A DNA stretch of 64,000 bases. Source: Phytohabitans houttuyneae. GTDB lineage: Bacteria > Actinomycetota > Actinomycetes > Mycobacteriales > Micromonosporaceae. The notes under the pieces are model-generated. The model saw only the letters and a list, made by a program, of their open reading frames with translations, had not been told where the DNA came from and searched no databases. Every line of letters begins with the position of its first letter. Positions within the stretch are counted from its first letter, which is position 1. Below are positions 53,275 through 61,500 of this stretch, one piece after another. The DNA lies in the NCBI RefSeq assembly GCF_011764425.1, contig NZ_BLPF01000002.1, forward strand, positions 1,116,997 through 1,180,996, read 5' to 3'. The position numbers and the translations under genes are program-made.

Positions 53275-55197
53275 TCAGAGCCGCCGCCGGTCCCGAGGAC
53301 GCCGGAACGCGGACTCGCTGTAGTAGCGGGTCACGTTTCCGTCGCCGTCGACCTCGCGGCTGTAGTGGCGCAGAAAGTCCCACAGCAGCGGCGACTCCTC
53401 GGGCATGGTGTTGTGCGAGCGGTAGAGGTTCTTCGTCAGCTTCAGCACCGGAACGTCCGTGTCCCGGTCGCGCCACGTCCAGGTCTGGAAGCGGTCGTGC
53501 CAGCCGCCGCGCTCGCCGTCCACGTCGTCCACATCGGACAGCTGCAGGCCGTTGGCGCTCAGGTGGTAGCGGGCCCAGGCGTCGAGGCTGTTGTCCGTGC
53601 CGTCCCACAGCCCGCCCGCGAGGAAGCCGAGGTCGCCGTAGCCGTAGATCTGGTAGTTGGGGATCATGCGGCCGGTGGCCGGATGCTGCACGCCGTCCAT
53701 CGTGATGGTGCCCGCGGCGCTGGGTGCCGCGGTGAAGGAGGTCGAGGCGACCGCCGCGAAGTACTCCGGAAACGCGATCGCGAAGTTTTGCGACACCTGG
53801 CTGCCCGCGGACTGCCCGGTGGAGTAGAACCTGGTCGGGTCCACCGGGTACTCGTCGAGCATCACGTCCCGCAGCTGCCGGAAGAAGGCGACCGAGTCGC
53901 GGTGGCTGACCGACACCGAGGTGTTGCTGTACTGCTCGCACACGACGACGAGGATGAAGCCTTCCCGCTCCGCGACCTTCCACCACTGGGTGGCGTCGAG
54001 GAAGACCTTGTCGGTCTGGCTGTTGCCGGGCCACACGAAGACCACCGGCGCGCCGTCCCGCCACCGGCGGCGGGCGGACCGGGGGACATGGACCAGGTAC
54101 TCCCGGACGAAGCCTTCGACCACCATGGTCCGGACCTGTATCCCCAGCCGGGCGTAGTCGGCGCGTTCGAAGAGCTGGTTTCCGTACGCGAAGAAGTTCT
54201 CGTACCGGGTGTACGAGGTCAGGAAGTCGACGATCTCGCCGGTGTCCGGTCCGCTCCAGCCGCCGACCGGCCGCCGCTGCACCGCGACCTGGGCGATCGG
54301 TCCGGCGTGCGAGGTCATCCACCGCGCGGATCGGCGTCGCTGCTTGAAGACGGTACCGAGGGTGCGGTCGGTGGAAGCGGCGTCGCCTGTGTCGTTGGCC
54401 CGCCTCCAGTAGGACAGGCTCGGGCCGATGGACCGCGGATCCGGGTGGATGTACCAGGTCGGCAGCACCGTCTCGTCGTACCGGATGAGATCGAAGCCGT
54501 CCGGGAACACGACCGTGGTGTAGCCGGCGTCCGTCTCACCGCCGAACTCCCGGCCGGCGAACGTATTCAGGTACGCGGCATCCAGGCCAGGGGAGTCGAC
54601 GTACACCTGGCTGATCACGCGCAGCGGGTGCGCGACCGCCCACGTTTCCAGCGCCGGCGCTCCACCGCCGTAGCCGACGAGGTAGTGCAGGCCGAAGATG
54701 GAGAAGTAGCGGTTGCTCTGGTAGAAGGCCATCGCCGCCTCGACGTATGCGGCCTCGGTGTGCGCGTCGCCCCAGCCGCCCTCGCCCGGTTCGAGGACGA
54801 AGAGGCCTTCCTCGCGCCGGTCCGCCACGTCCACCCAGGAGGACCGGCGCAGGAACTCGGCCGTGTCCACCCCGTCGGGTACCGCGACAACCGTGTAGTA
54901 GGAACGGATCGGCGTCTGCGGGGAGATGTAGACCTTCGCCGTGCGCGGCTTGCCGCCGACGTCGAACGACTTCGTCCAGTACCCGCTCATCTCGCGCGGC
55001 AGCTTGTTGGCCCGCGTGTAGTCGTAGGCCGGAAACGGGCGGCCGTCGAGCGGCTGCGGGTCACCGAGGTCGCGCGGTCCCGGGCCGGAGCCGTGCCCGT
55101 TGGCGGCCGCGGGGGAGGCCAGCTGCGTTCCCAGGGTGGTCGTCGCGGCGAGCGCCGCGGTCCCTCGAAGCAGGCGGCGTCGATCGATCAAGGCCAT
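53275..55197 (-). CDS. Tat-exported alpha/beta-hydrolase (PHB-depolymerase/feruloyl-esterase-like)
   Basis: A 640-residue secreted esterase. The N-terminus DRRRLLRGTAALAATTTLG is a twin-arginine signal. A large N-terminal domain (about 50-390) is unfamiliar. The C-terminal alpha/beta hydrolase has PVVFVWPGNSQTDKVF and the nucleophile elbow STGQSAGSQ with serine near residue 463, resembling extracellular PHB depolymerases or feruloyl esterases. In a xylan-degrading organism an esterase releasing hydroxycinnamates or acyl groups would fit, and these feed aromatic catabolism; this is inference. ATG 55197 gives the signal peptide directly. Confidence 0.82.
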   Translation of the reverse strand: MALIDRRRLLRGTAALAATTTLGTQLASPAAANGHGSGPGPRDLGDPQPLDGRPFPAYDYTRANKLPREMSGYWTKSFDVGGKPRTAKVYISPQTPIRSYYTVVAVPDGVDTAEFLRRSSWVDVADRREEGLFVLEPGEGGWGDAHTEAAYVEAAMAFYQSNRYFSIFGLHYLVGYGGGAPALETWAVAHPLRVISQVYVDSPGLDAAYLNTFAGREFGGETDAGYTTVVFPDGFDLIRYDETVLPTWYIHPDPRSIGPSLSYWRRANDTGDAASTDRTLGTVFKQRRRSARWMTSHAGPIAQVAVQRRPVGGWSGPDTGEIVDFLTSYTRYENFFAYGNQLFERADYARLGIQVRTMVVEGFVREYLVHVPRSARRRWRDGAPVVFVWPGNSQTDKVFLDATQWWKVAEREGFILVVVCEQYSNTSVSVSHRDSVAFFRQLRDVMLDEYPVDPTRFYSTGQSAGSQVSQNFAIAFPEYFAAVASTSFTAAPSAAGTITMDGVQHPATGRMIPNYQIYGYGDLGFLAGGLWDGTDNSLDAWARYHLSANGLQLSDVDDVDGERGGWHDRFQTWTWRDRDTDVPVLKLTKNLYRSHNTMPEESPLLWDFLRHYSREVDGDGNVTRYYSESAFRRPRDRRRL

Positions 55198-55344
55198 GGT
55201 GAAGACCTTTCCGGTGGGCTGACGCCGGCTCGGCCGGCGGGTAAGTGGGTCCGTCAGATGGACCACGAGATCTGCTAGGCAGACCATAGTCTCGACCAGG
55301 GTGGCCGGCAATACCCCCGTAACATTCGGCGCTGTCGGGGGACG

Positions 55345-55608
55345 GCGCGGGCGCACCTGCCGAAGAGCGGCGGGGCCGCGTGGTTCGGTTCGCCGGAGCA
55401 GGCTGAGTTTCCGCACGGGCAGCGGCGCACCGCCGACTCGCTCGTCGCGACGCTGGCGACCACGGCGGGGATGCTGGTCATGCCCGAGGACGAACGGGAG
55501 GCCGCGCTGGGCCGGATCCGCGCGTTCCTTGCCGGCAGGCCGGAGACCGCGGACGGCGAGTTCACCCTCCCGATGCTGACCTGCGTGCTGCGCGTGCGGC
55601 GGCGGTGA
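55345..55608 (+). pseudogene. 3' remnant of a class I methyltransferase gene
   Basis: An open frame of about 88 codons ending at TGA 55606 reads AWFGSPEQAEFPHGQRRTAD, then LVMPEDEREAALGRIRAFLA and EFTLPMLTCVLRVRRR. This matches the C-terminal third of SAM-dependent methyltransferases. The SAM-binding part is absent; the space upstream is occupied by the esterase gene start. It overlaps the 3' end of the convergent regulator by 47 bp. Most likely the leftover of a deletion. Confidence 0.55.
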
Positions 55609-56575
55609 GAGGCGGCGCGGGTTCTGACTGAGTGACCGTGGCCAGCCGCTGGCCGAGTGCGGTCACGACGTGCCGCACCGCGCGGCCGTCGCGGCGGCTG
55701 CTCACCAGGCCGGCGCCGCGCAGCGCGGCGGCGTGCATGGACGCGGAGGCGGTGCTGATGTCCAGCGAACGCGCGAGGCCGCTGGTGGTGTGCTCGGTCA
55801 GCAGAGCGCGCAGGATCCTGGTGCGGGTGGCTCCCAGCACGTCGGCGAGCGCGTCGTGGTCGTCGTCGCCCAGGATGCCCCGCCGGTCCCAGAGCGTCGA
55901 CGGCAGCGGGTAGCAGAGGGTGGGTCGCGTCCAGCCGAGCGCGACGCCCGGCCGGGTCCAGATCGAGGGCATCAGACGCAGTCCCCGCCCGGCGAGCTCG
56001 ACGTCGCCGTCGATCGGTGTGTCGACTTCGAGCACACCGTCCTGCCACCGGATCCGCGGATGGAGCGTGTTCAGCGTCGCGGCAATGCCCTGGCTCGCGA
56101 CCTGCCAGGCCCGATGGCTGAGCTCGGCCGAGACGGCACGCTCGATGCTCGGCCACAGCGGTGCCATGACGTCGTCGTAGTAGGCGTGCATGACAGTGCT
56201 CAGCTCAGCCAGCGCGCCGGCGCCGCCGCGGGCCAGCTCGCGGACCCAGGGCGACGGCGGCGACGGCCACGGCAGCTCGGCGAGCTGGGCGTGGATCCGC
56301 GCGGCAGGCGTGGACCGCACGCGGTCGAGCGCCTCGTCCAGGCAGCTTGTCGCCTCGGGGCAGAGGAACTCCGGGACGCTGCCGTGCGGCGGCACGATGT
56401 CCAGCAGCTGCCGCGCCGACGGCGCGAGGCCGGACCGTCGGGACAGCCACAGCCGCCGGAACGGGCTGGCGGACTGCTGCAGCAGCTGCGCGCTCACGGC
56501 CAGCTCGCAGTACGGCCCCGGGAGCGCGAACGCCGTCCGGGCGAGGTCTTCCACGTCGAACCGAAGCCGCATCAT
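55562..56575 (-). CDS. Winged-helix (ArsR-like) regulator with N-terminal DUF5937-like domain
   Basis: A 337-residue protein. The first 170 residues are a helical domain starting MMRLRFDVEDLARTAFAL. The C-terminal winged helix is ALADVLGATRTRILRALLTEHTTSGLARSLDISTASASMHAAALRGAGLVSSRRDGRAVRHVVTAL, split here as the HTH LARSLDISTASASMHAAALR and the wing. This domain order is common for actinomycete regulators of small transporters or methyltransferases. It is divergent from the LivJ-like gene, with a TTTCA-N8-TGAAA repeat between. Confidence 0.8.
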   Translation of the reverse strand: MMRLRFDVEDLARTAFALPGPYCELAVSAQLLQQSASPFRRLWLSRRSGLAPSARQLLDIVPPHGSVPEFLCPEATSCLDEALDRVRSTPAARIHAQLAELPWPSPPSPWVRELARGGAGALAELSTVMHAYYDDVMAPLWPSIERAVSAELSHRAWQVASQGIAATLNTLHPRIRWQDGVLEVDTPIDGDVELAGRGLRLMPSIWTRPGVALGWTRPTLCYPLPSTLWDRRGILGDDDHDALADVLGATRTRILRALLTEHTTSGLARSLDISTASASMHAAALRGAGLVSSRRDGRAVRHVVTALGQRLATVTQSEPAPPLTAAARAARRSASGG

Positions 56576-56605
56576 CGCGCACCCCCATCGCGTGCCCATG
56601 CCACG

Positions 56606-56623
56606 TTTCAGCAGCACTTGAAA
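56606..56623. promoter_or_regulatory. Weak inverted repeat TTTCA-N8-TGAAA
   Basis: A 5-bp inverted repeat 31 bp before the regulator start, in the 130-bp region between two divergent genes. Possible operator of the winged-helix regulator; short arms keep confidence low. Confidence 0.25.
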
Positions 56624-56705
56624 GGTTTGCACGCATCGCACCCGGCCACCAACCATCATCTCGACAACCCGGGAAGCAGTCGGCGGTGGGGTGGAGGTTC
56701 GAGCC

Positions 56706-57871
56706 TTGAGGCAGAAGCTCTCGCGGGTGTTCGGCGGTATCGCCATCGCCGCGCTCGTTTTCGGTGGCGCGGCGTGCCAGGCCGGCGAGGACGACGGTGA
56801 AGACGGGGGCGGCAACGCGGCGTGCGGTCAGAAGATCGCCTTCTTCGGGCCGCTGACCGGTGACGCGGCAGGCCTCGGCATCCACATTCGCAACGGCGCC
56901 AAGCTCGCCATCGACCAGTACAACAAGGAGAACGCGGACTGCACCGCGGAGCTGGCCGAGTTCGACTCGCAGGGTGACCCGGCCAAGGCCCTGCCCTGGC
57001 CACGCAGGCGGTCGGCGACCAGAAGGTCATCGCGGTGGTCGGCCCGGCGTTCTCGGGTGAGTCCGAGGTCGCCGACCCGATCTTCCAGTCCGGCAACCTG
57101 CCGACCATCACCCCCTCGGCGACCCGCCCGAGCCTGAGCACCAAGGGCTGGAGCGTCTTCCACCGCGGCGTGGGTAACGACACCTCGCAGGGTCCGGCAG
57201 CCGGCCGGTACATCAAGGACGTGCTGAAGGCCGAGAAGGTCTACGTCGTGGACGACCAGTCGGCGTACGGCGCGGGCCTTGTCGACGAGGTCAAGAAGGT
57301 CATCGGTACACCGATCGGCGAGGACAGGGTCCAGGTCAAGCAGACCAACTTCTCGGCAGTGGTCACGAAGGTCAAGAACAGTGGTGCGACGGCGCTGTTC
57401 TTCGGCGGCTACTACACCGAGGCCGGCCTGCTGCTCAAGCAGCTCAAGGGCGCGGGCTGGACCGGCACGATGATCGCCGGTGACGGCGTCAAGGACGCCA
57501 ACTTCATCGCGGTGGCGGGCCAGGCGGTGGCCGAGGGCACGATCACCACCTGCCCCTGCGCGCCGGCCACGGCCGCGAAGGGGACGTTCGTGAGCGACTA
57601 CAAGGCCGCGTTCGACGACGCGGAGCCGGGCACCTACGCGGACGTGTCGTACGACCTCACGAAGATCGTGCTCGAAGGGTTGAAGGACGGTAAGGCGACG
57701 CGCGCCGACATGCTGTCCTGGATCAAGGCGTACAACAAGGCGGGCCCGGCCACGGGCGTGACCTACAAGTTCGAGAGCAACGGCGAGCTCGACCCCACCC
57801 AGGTCGTCATCTGGGCGTTCAAGGTGCGGGCGGGCAAGCTGGTCCCGGACCAGGAGATCGCGAAGGCCTGA
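56706..57871 (+). pseudogene. Branched-chain amino acid/amide ABC binding protein (LivJ-like), one frameshift
   Basis: From TTG 56706 (GGAGG eight bases upstream) the frame gives an export signal ending FGGAAC and KIAFFGPLTGDAAGLGIHIR. It breaks at CCC 56995-56997. One added C gives DPAKALPLATQAVGDQKVIA and the remaining type I periplasmic-binding fold (VVGPAFSGESEVADPIFQSG, GATALFFGGYYTEAGLL). The repaired length is about 388 residues. No LivFGHM permease or ATPase gene is adjacent, so it is an orphan binding protein or serves a distant transporter. Likely intact in the organism. Confidence 0.8.
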
Positions 57872-57873
57872 CC

Positions 57874-59199
57874 GTGGTGGGGATGGCGGTCGGCGGCCTC
57901 ATCGACCTCGGCGAGATGCGGCACCGGCCCGAGGAGGCCGCGCCCGAGTCACCGCGCATGCCGGTCCGGCGGCGGCTGGCGTGGGCGCTGGCCGGGCTGA
58001 CCGCCCTCGCCGCCACGCTGGGGCCGTCGACGTCCGCGCCGGCGGCGCTGGTCGAGGCGACGATCCCGGCGCGGCTGGGCGATTTCCCGTTCGCGGTGGG
58101 TGAACAGTTCTATGTGGTCACCTCCGACCGCGGGGAGCGGGCCGGGCCGCGAACCATCACCGCGTACTCCCTGCCGGCCGCCCAACGACTGTGGCAGGCG
58201 CCGCTGCCGCTGTCCGGCGCGCTGCGCGGGGTCGGCGCGACGGCCGGGCAGATGCTCATCAGCACCCAGCCGGAGCTGCTGCAACAGGTCGAAAGCGTGT
58301 CGATCCGCGAAGCTAGCGGCCAGATCGCGTGGCGGCGCCGGGCGCTCTTCGAGGGCGTGACGCCGGTCCGCGGTCACGTACTGCTGTGGACGTCGCCGGA
58401 CGGCACGCCGACCGCCAGTACCGGGAACGAGACGCTGGAGGCCGTCGACGCGGTGACCGGCGCGGTCCGCTGGTCGTACCGGGTGCCGAAGGGAGGCTGG
58501 CTCTCCTACCGGTACGCCGGCCACGCCCCCACCCACGTGGTCACGCTCCTTGCCTCTGGCCGGGTCGAGGTGCGCGACGTGGAGGACGGGCGGGTCCTGG
58601 CGGCCGGCGACCTGCTGCCGCCTCGCCCGCCGTCGGTGCCGGCGGGCTACGTGCAGTTCGCCGGCGAACTCGTGCTGGTGCGCCAGGAGTCGATGGTCAC
58701 CGCCTACGGCCTGGACCGGCTCGACCGGCGGTGGGCGGCCGCGATCGACCTGCCGACCGAGTACGTCATGCCGGACTGCGGCAAGACGCTCTGCGTCGTC
58801 TCGCAGCGCGGCGGCGTACGGGCGCTCGACCCCGCCACCGGCCGGCAGTTGTGGGCCGACCCGACGCGGACGTACCTCAGCCGGGCCGGCGACCACCTCG
58901 TGGCCGCGACACCCGCGCACGACGGCCTCGCCGACCTCGCCGTGCTCGACCCGCGGACCGGCCGGCAGCGGGAGCACCTCGGCGCCTGGGCCCTCGTCGG
59001 CCCGCCCGGGCCGAGCGGCGAACTGGTCGGCATGCGCACCGACCTGACCACCTCCCGCGCCTGGCTGGCCCGCCTCGACCCGCGCACCGGCGGCGCGCGC
59101 TTCTTCGCCCTGGTCGAAGCGGTCAGCGGCGACTGTGAGGTACACGCCGGCGCGGTCATCTGCCGCCGCCTCGACGCCACGATCGGTGTGTGGCGGTGA
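57874..59199 (+). CDS. Membrane-anchored PQQ-like beta-propeller protein
   Basis: A 441-residue protein with a cytoplasmic N-terminus, one membrane helix (LAWALAGLTALAATLGPS) and an extracytoplasmic propeller. Blade motifs recur as ITAYSLPAAQRLWQAPL, LEAVDAVTGAVRWSYRV, VRALDPATGRQLWADP and LAVLDPRTGRQREHLG. Blades of this kind form scaffolds; no PQQ-binding or catalytic motif is visible, so it is not a dehydrogenase. GTG start two bases after the binding-protein stop, so the two may be one operon. Function unknown. Confidence 0.75.
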   Translation: MVGMAVGGLIDLGEMRHRPEEAAPESPRMPVRRRLAWALAGLTALAATLGPSTSAPAALVEATIPARLGDFPFAVGEQFYVVTSDRGERAGPRTITAYSLPAAQRLWQAPLPLSGALRGVGATAGQMLISTQPELLQQVESVSIREASGQIAWRRRALFEGVTPVRGHVLLWTSPDGTPTASTGNETLEAVDAVTGAVRWSYRVPKGGWLSYRYAGHAPTHVVTLLASGRVEVRDVEDGRVLAAGDLLPPRPPSVPAGYVQFAGELVLVRQESMVTAYGLDRLDRRWAAAIDLPTEYVMPDCGKTLCVVSQRGGVRALDPATGRQLWADPTRTYLSRAGDHLVAATPAHDGLADLAVLDPRTGRQREHLGAWALVGPPGPSGELVGMRTDLTTSRAWLARLDPRTGGARFFALVEAVSGDCEVHAGAVICRRLDATIGVWR

Positions 59200-59214
59200 T
59201 CGCCGGCAAGTACA

Positions 59215-59925
59215 GTGACGGCCGTGACGGGCTCCCGGCAGGCGGCGGTGCGCGGCTGGATCACCCGGCGTCGCCGGCTCCTGCGGCGCCTTGCCGTCGC
59301 GGCGGTGATCGCGCTGCTGCTCGTCAGCGGGCCGTGGCTGTGGACCACGTTCGCCGCGCACGGCCACGTGTACGACGAGGCCGACGCGCCGGCCGCCGAC
59401 GTCGTGATCGTCCTGGGCACCGAGGTACTGCCCGACGGCCAGCCGAGCGCCCGGCTCGCCGGCCGCCTGGAGACGGCGGCGGCGCTGGTACGAAGCGGGC
59501 GGGCCCGGGTCGTCCTCGTGTCGGGCGACGGCAACGGCGTGTCCGGCGACGAGCCGGCGGCGATGACCGCCTACCTGACCGGGCGGCTCGGCGTGGACCC
59601 GCGGCGTGTCGTGGGCGACCCGGCCGGACTGGACACGTACGACAGTTGTATCCGCGCCCGCGACGTGTACGGCGTCGAGCGGGCCCTGGTGGTGACGCAG
59701 TCGTACCACGTCTCGCGGGCGGTGACGCTGTGCCGGCACCTCGGCCTCGACGTGGACGGGGTGACGGCCCGCTGCCCCAGCTGTTCGACGTGGCTGATCG
59801 CCCGCAAGAGCGCGCGCGACTACCTCGCCAGCGCGAAGGCGGCGTGGGACGCGGTCCGGCGGCGGCCGCCGGCGGTCAGCTCACCGGACAGCCCCGCCGT
59901 CGAGGACGCGCTGCGCGGGACGTGA
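59215..59925 (+). CDS. SanA/YdcF-like DUF218 membrane protein
   Basis: A 236-residue protein with an N-terminal basic segment and one helix (LAVAAVIALLLVSGPWLW), then a DUF218 domain: DVVIVLGTEVLPDGQPSARL, VVLVSGDGNGVSGDEPAAM, LDTYDSCIRARDVYGV and LVVTQSYHVSRAVTLCRHLG. Family members act at the cell envelope and are tied to vancomycin tolerance in enteric bacteria. Several GTG codons could start it (59215 or 59224). It follows the propeller gene by 15 bp. Confidence 0.87.
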   Translation: MTAVTGSRQAAVRGWITRRRRLLRRLAVAAVIALLLVSGPWLWTTFAAHGHVYDEADAPAADVVIVLGTEVLPDGQPSARLAGRLETAAALVRSGRARVVLVSGDGNGVSGDEPAAMTAYLTGRLGVDPRRVVGDPAGLDTYDSCIRARDVYGVERALVVTQSYHVSRAVTLCRHLGLDVDGVTARCPSCSTWLIARKSARDYLASAKAAWDAVRRRPPAVSSPDSPAVEDALRGT

Positions 59926-59932
59926 CGCGCGG

Positions 59933-60379
59933 TCAGCCGCTCTGCTCCAGCTTCCGCAGGACCTCTTCGGTGGCCCCGCGCAGCACGCGGCGCCCGCCGA
60001 GGACGAGCAGCACCGCGATCAGCCTTCCCTTCAGGCTGGCGGGCCGGCGGTCGACGGTGACGTGGATGTGGCTTCCGGTGCCGGCCGGCGTCACCTGGTA
60101 CAGCCAGGAGCTGCCGGGACGCCACGTGTTCGACTCGATCGTCTCCACCCGTACCGTGCCGGGGGTTGACCAGTCGTAGCGGTTGCGCTCCCAGACGCCG
60201 CCGGCCAGCGACGAGCCCTCGGTGACATCGGCCGAGTCCGCACCCACCTCGTGCACCTTCAGGTGCTCCGCGTCGATGTTGGGCCAGACGTCGGCCCGCG
60301 CCGGAGAGAAGTCGGTCAGGGCGCCGATGAACCGCTCCGGTGAAACCCCACTGTTGACGTCGAACTCGACTCGCGGCAT
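59933..60379 (-). CDS. SRPBCC-superfamily protein (polyketide cyclase/dehydrase-like)
   Basis: A 148-residue protein with the helix-grip fold. It begins PRVEFDVNSGVSPERFIGAL, has the strand-turn WERNRYDWSTPGTVRVETIE and ends in the long helix GATEEVLRKLEQSG that packs in the hydrophobic cavity. Members bind lipids or aromatic compounds; few are true cyclases. Convergent with the SanA-like gene, seven bases apart. No biosynthetic gene nearby hints at a ligand. Confidence 0.75.
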   Translation of the reverse strand: MPRVEFDVNSGVSPERFIGALTDFSPARADVWPNIDAEHLKVHEVGADSADVTEGSSLAGGVWERNRYDWSTPGTVRVETIESNTWRPGSSWLYQVTPAGTGSHIHVTVDRRPASLKGRLIAVLLVLGGRRVLRGATEEVLRKLEQSG

Positions 60380-60423
60380 CGCAGGCCCCCATCATCCCAA
60401 TTGGCGATCATCCTATTCCTTAG

Positions 60424-61163
60424 GTGGCGGCGGCGGGCGGCGTCGTCGACGGTGGACGGGTGGAGCCCGCGTTCGTACTCCTGCACAGCATGCTGTTGGG
60501 CCCGTCGACCTGGGCTCCGGTGGCCGCCCGGCTGGCGGCCTCCGGCGCGGTGGCGGTGGTGCCGTCGTTTGTCGACGTGGCGGACCTGGACGACCCACCG
60601 TTCTGGCCGCGGGTCGCCGCGACCGTCGACGACGCCCTCACCCGGTTGCCGCCGCACCAGCCGGTCGTGCTGGTCGCGCACAGCAACGCGGGCCTGCTGG
60701 TACCCGCCGTCGTGCGGGCGGCCCGGCGCCCGGTCGCCGGGTGCCTGTTCGTCGACGCCAGCCTGCCGGCGCGCACCGGGCCCACACCCGCCGCGACGGC
60801 CGAGCGGCTGGCCTTTTTGCGCACACTGGCGACCGGGGGCCGGCTGCCACAGTGGACGACCTGGTGGAGTGAGGACGATGTGGCACGGCTGTTTCCCGAC
60901 CGGCGGACCAGGTCGACGGTCGCGGCCGAGCAGCCCCGGCTCCCGCTGAGCTATTACGAACAACAGCTTCCGGTACCCGCCGGCTGGGACCGCCGGCCAT
61001 GCGGGTACCTGCTGTTCGGGCCGCCGTACGACCGGATGGCGGATGAGGCGCGCGAACGTGGCTGGGACGTGGACGAACTCCCGGCGGCCACCTGCACCAA
61101 CTCGTCGCCCCGGACGCGGTGGCGGCTCGCCTCGTCGCGATGACCGCGCGGTGGACCACATAG
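60424..61163 (+). pseudogene. Alpha/beta hydrolase, frameshifted near its 3' end
   Basis: The product starts with AFVLLHSMLLGPSTWAPVAARL, and has the nucleophile elbow VLVAHSNAGLLVPAVV (serine in HSNAG). The frame is lost at GG 61083-61084. One added G gives ELPGGHLHQLVAPDAVAARL, which supplies the catalytic histidine (GGHLH), and the stop at 61161-61163. The repaired length is about 246 residues. Without the repair the enzyme has no catalytic histidine. Substrate unknown. Confidence 0.72.
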
Positions 61164-61500
61164 AGGCGGAGCGGGCGGCCTTCACCCTTCGCGGTCGCCC
61201 GGCTCATCAAAGGAGAAAGCCTGCAGGCCGAAGGTGCATTTGTTTATGTGGAAGTTCCATTCGGCAATTAGGTTAACGTGTTTGTGTGCATGAATTGGTT
61301 CACGCAATCACTCGTCGGGGTGATGAGAAACAATACATGGAACCGTCCGACGAATTGCCACCGTCGAAAGTGGTGCGATGGTCAGCGATCGACCGATGGT
61401 GCTTAGTGTCAATGTCTCAATAGCGTGCTTAAGCACTGCGGCATCCAAGCGCGATCCGCTATTCGGATCGCCGCACCCGAACCCCCGTTGGGAGAGTGGC
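61164..61500. other. AT-richer intergenic region before the secreted propeller gene
   Basis: About 340 bp, with stretches clearly less GC-rich than the genes (61230-61440). It contains a 12-bp palindrome GTGCTTAAGCAC at 61425-61436 and a direct echo GTGCTTAG at 61409. No gene or convincing promoter hexamers found. The base bias suggests a regulated promoter or a long leader. Confidence 0.4.

Noticed and set aside
57874-59199. Second PQQ-dependent dehydrogenase
   Set aside because: Only propeller blades are visible. The catalytic and cofactor motifs present in the 41051-43174 enzyme are missing.
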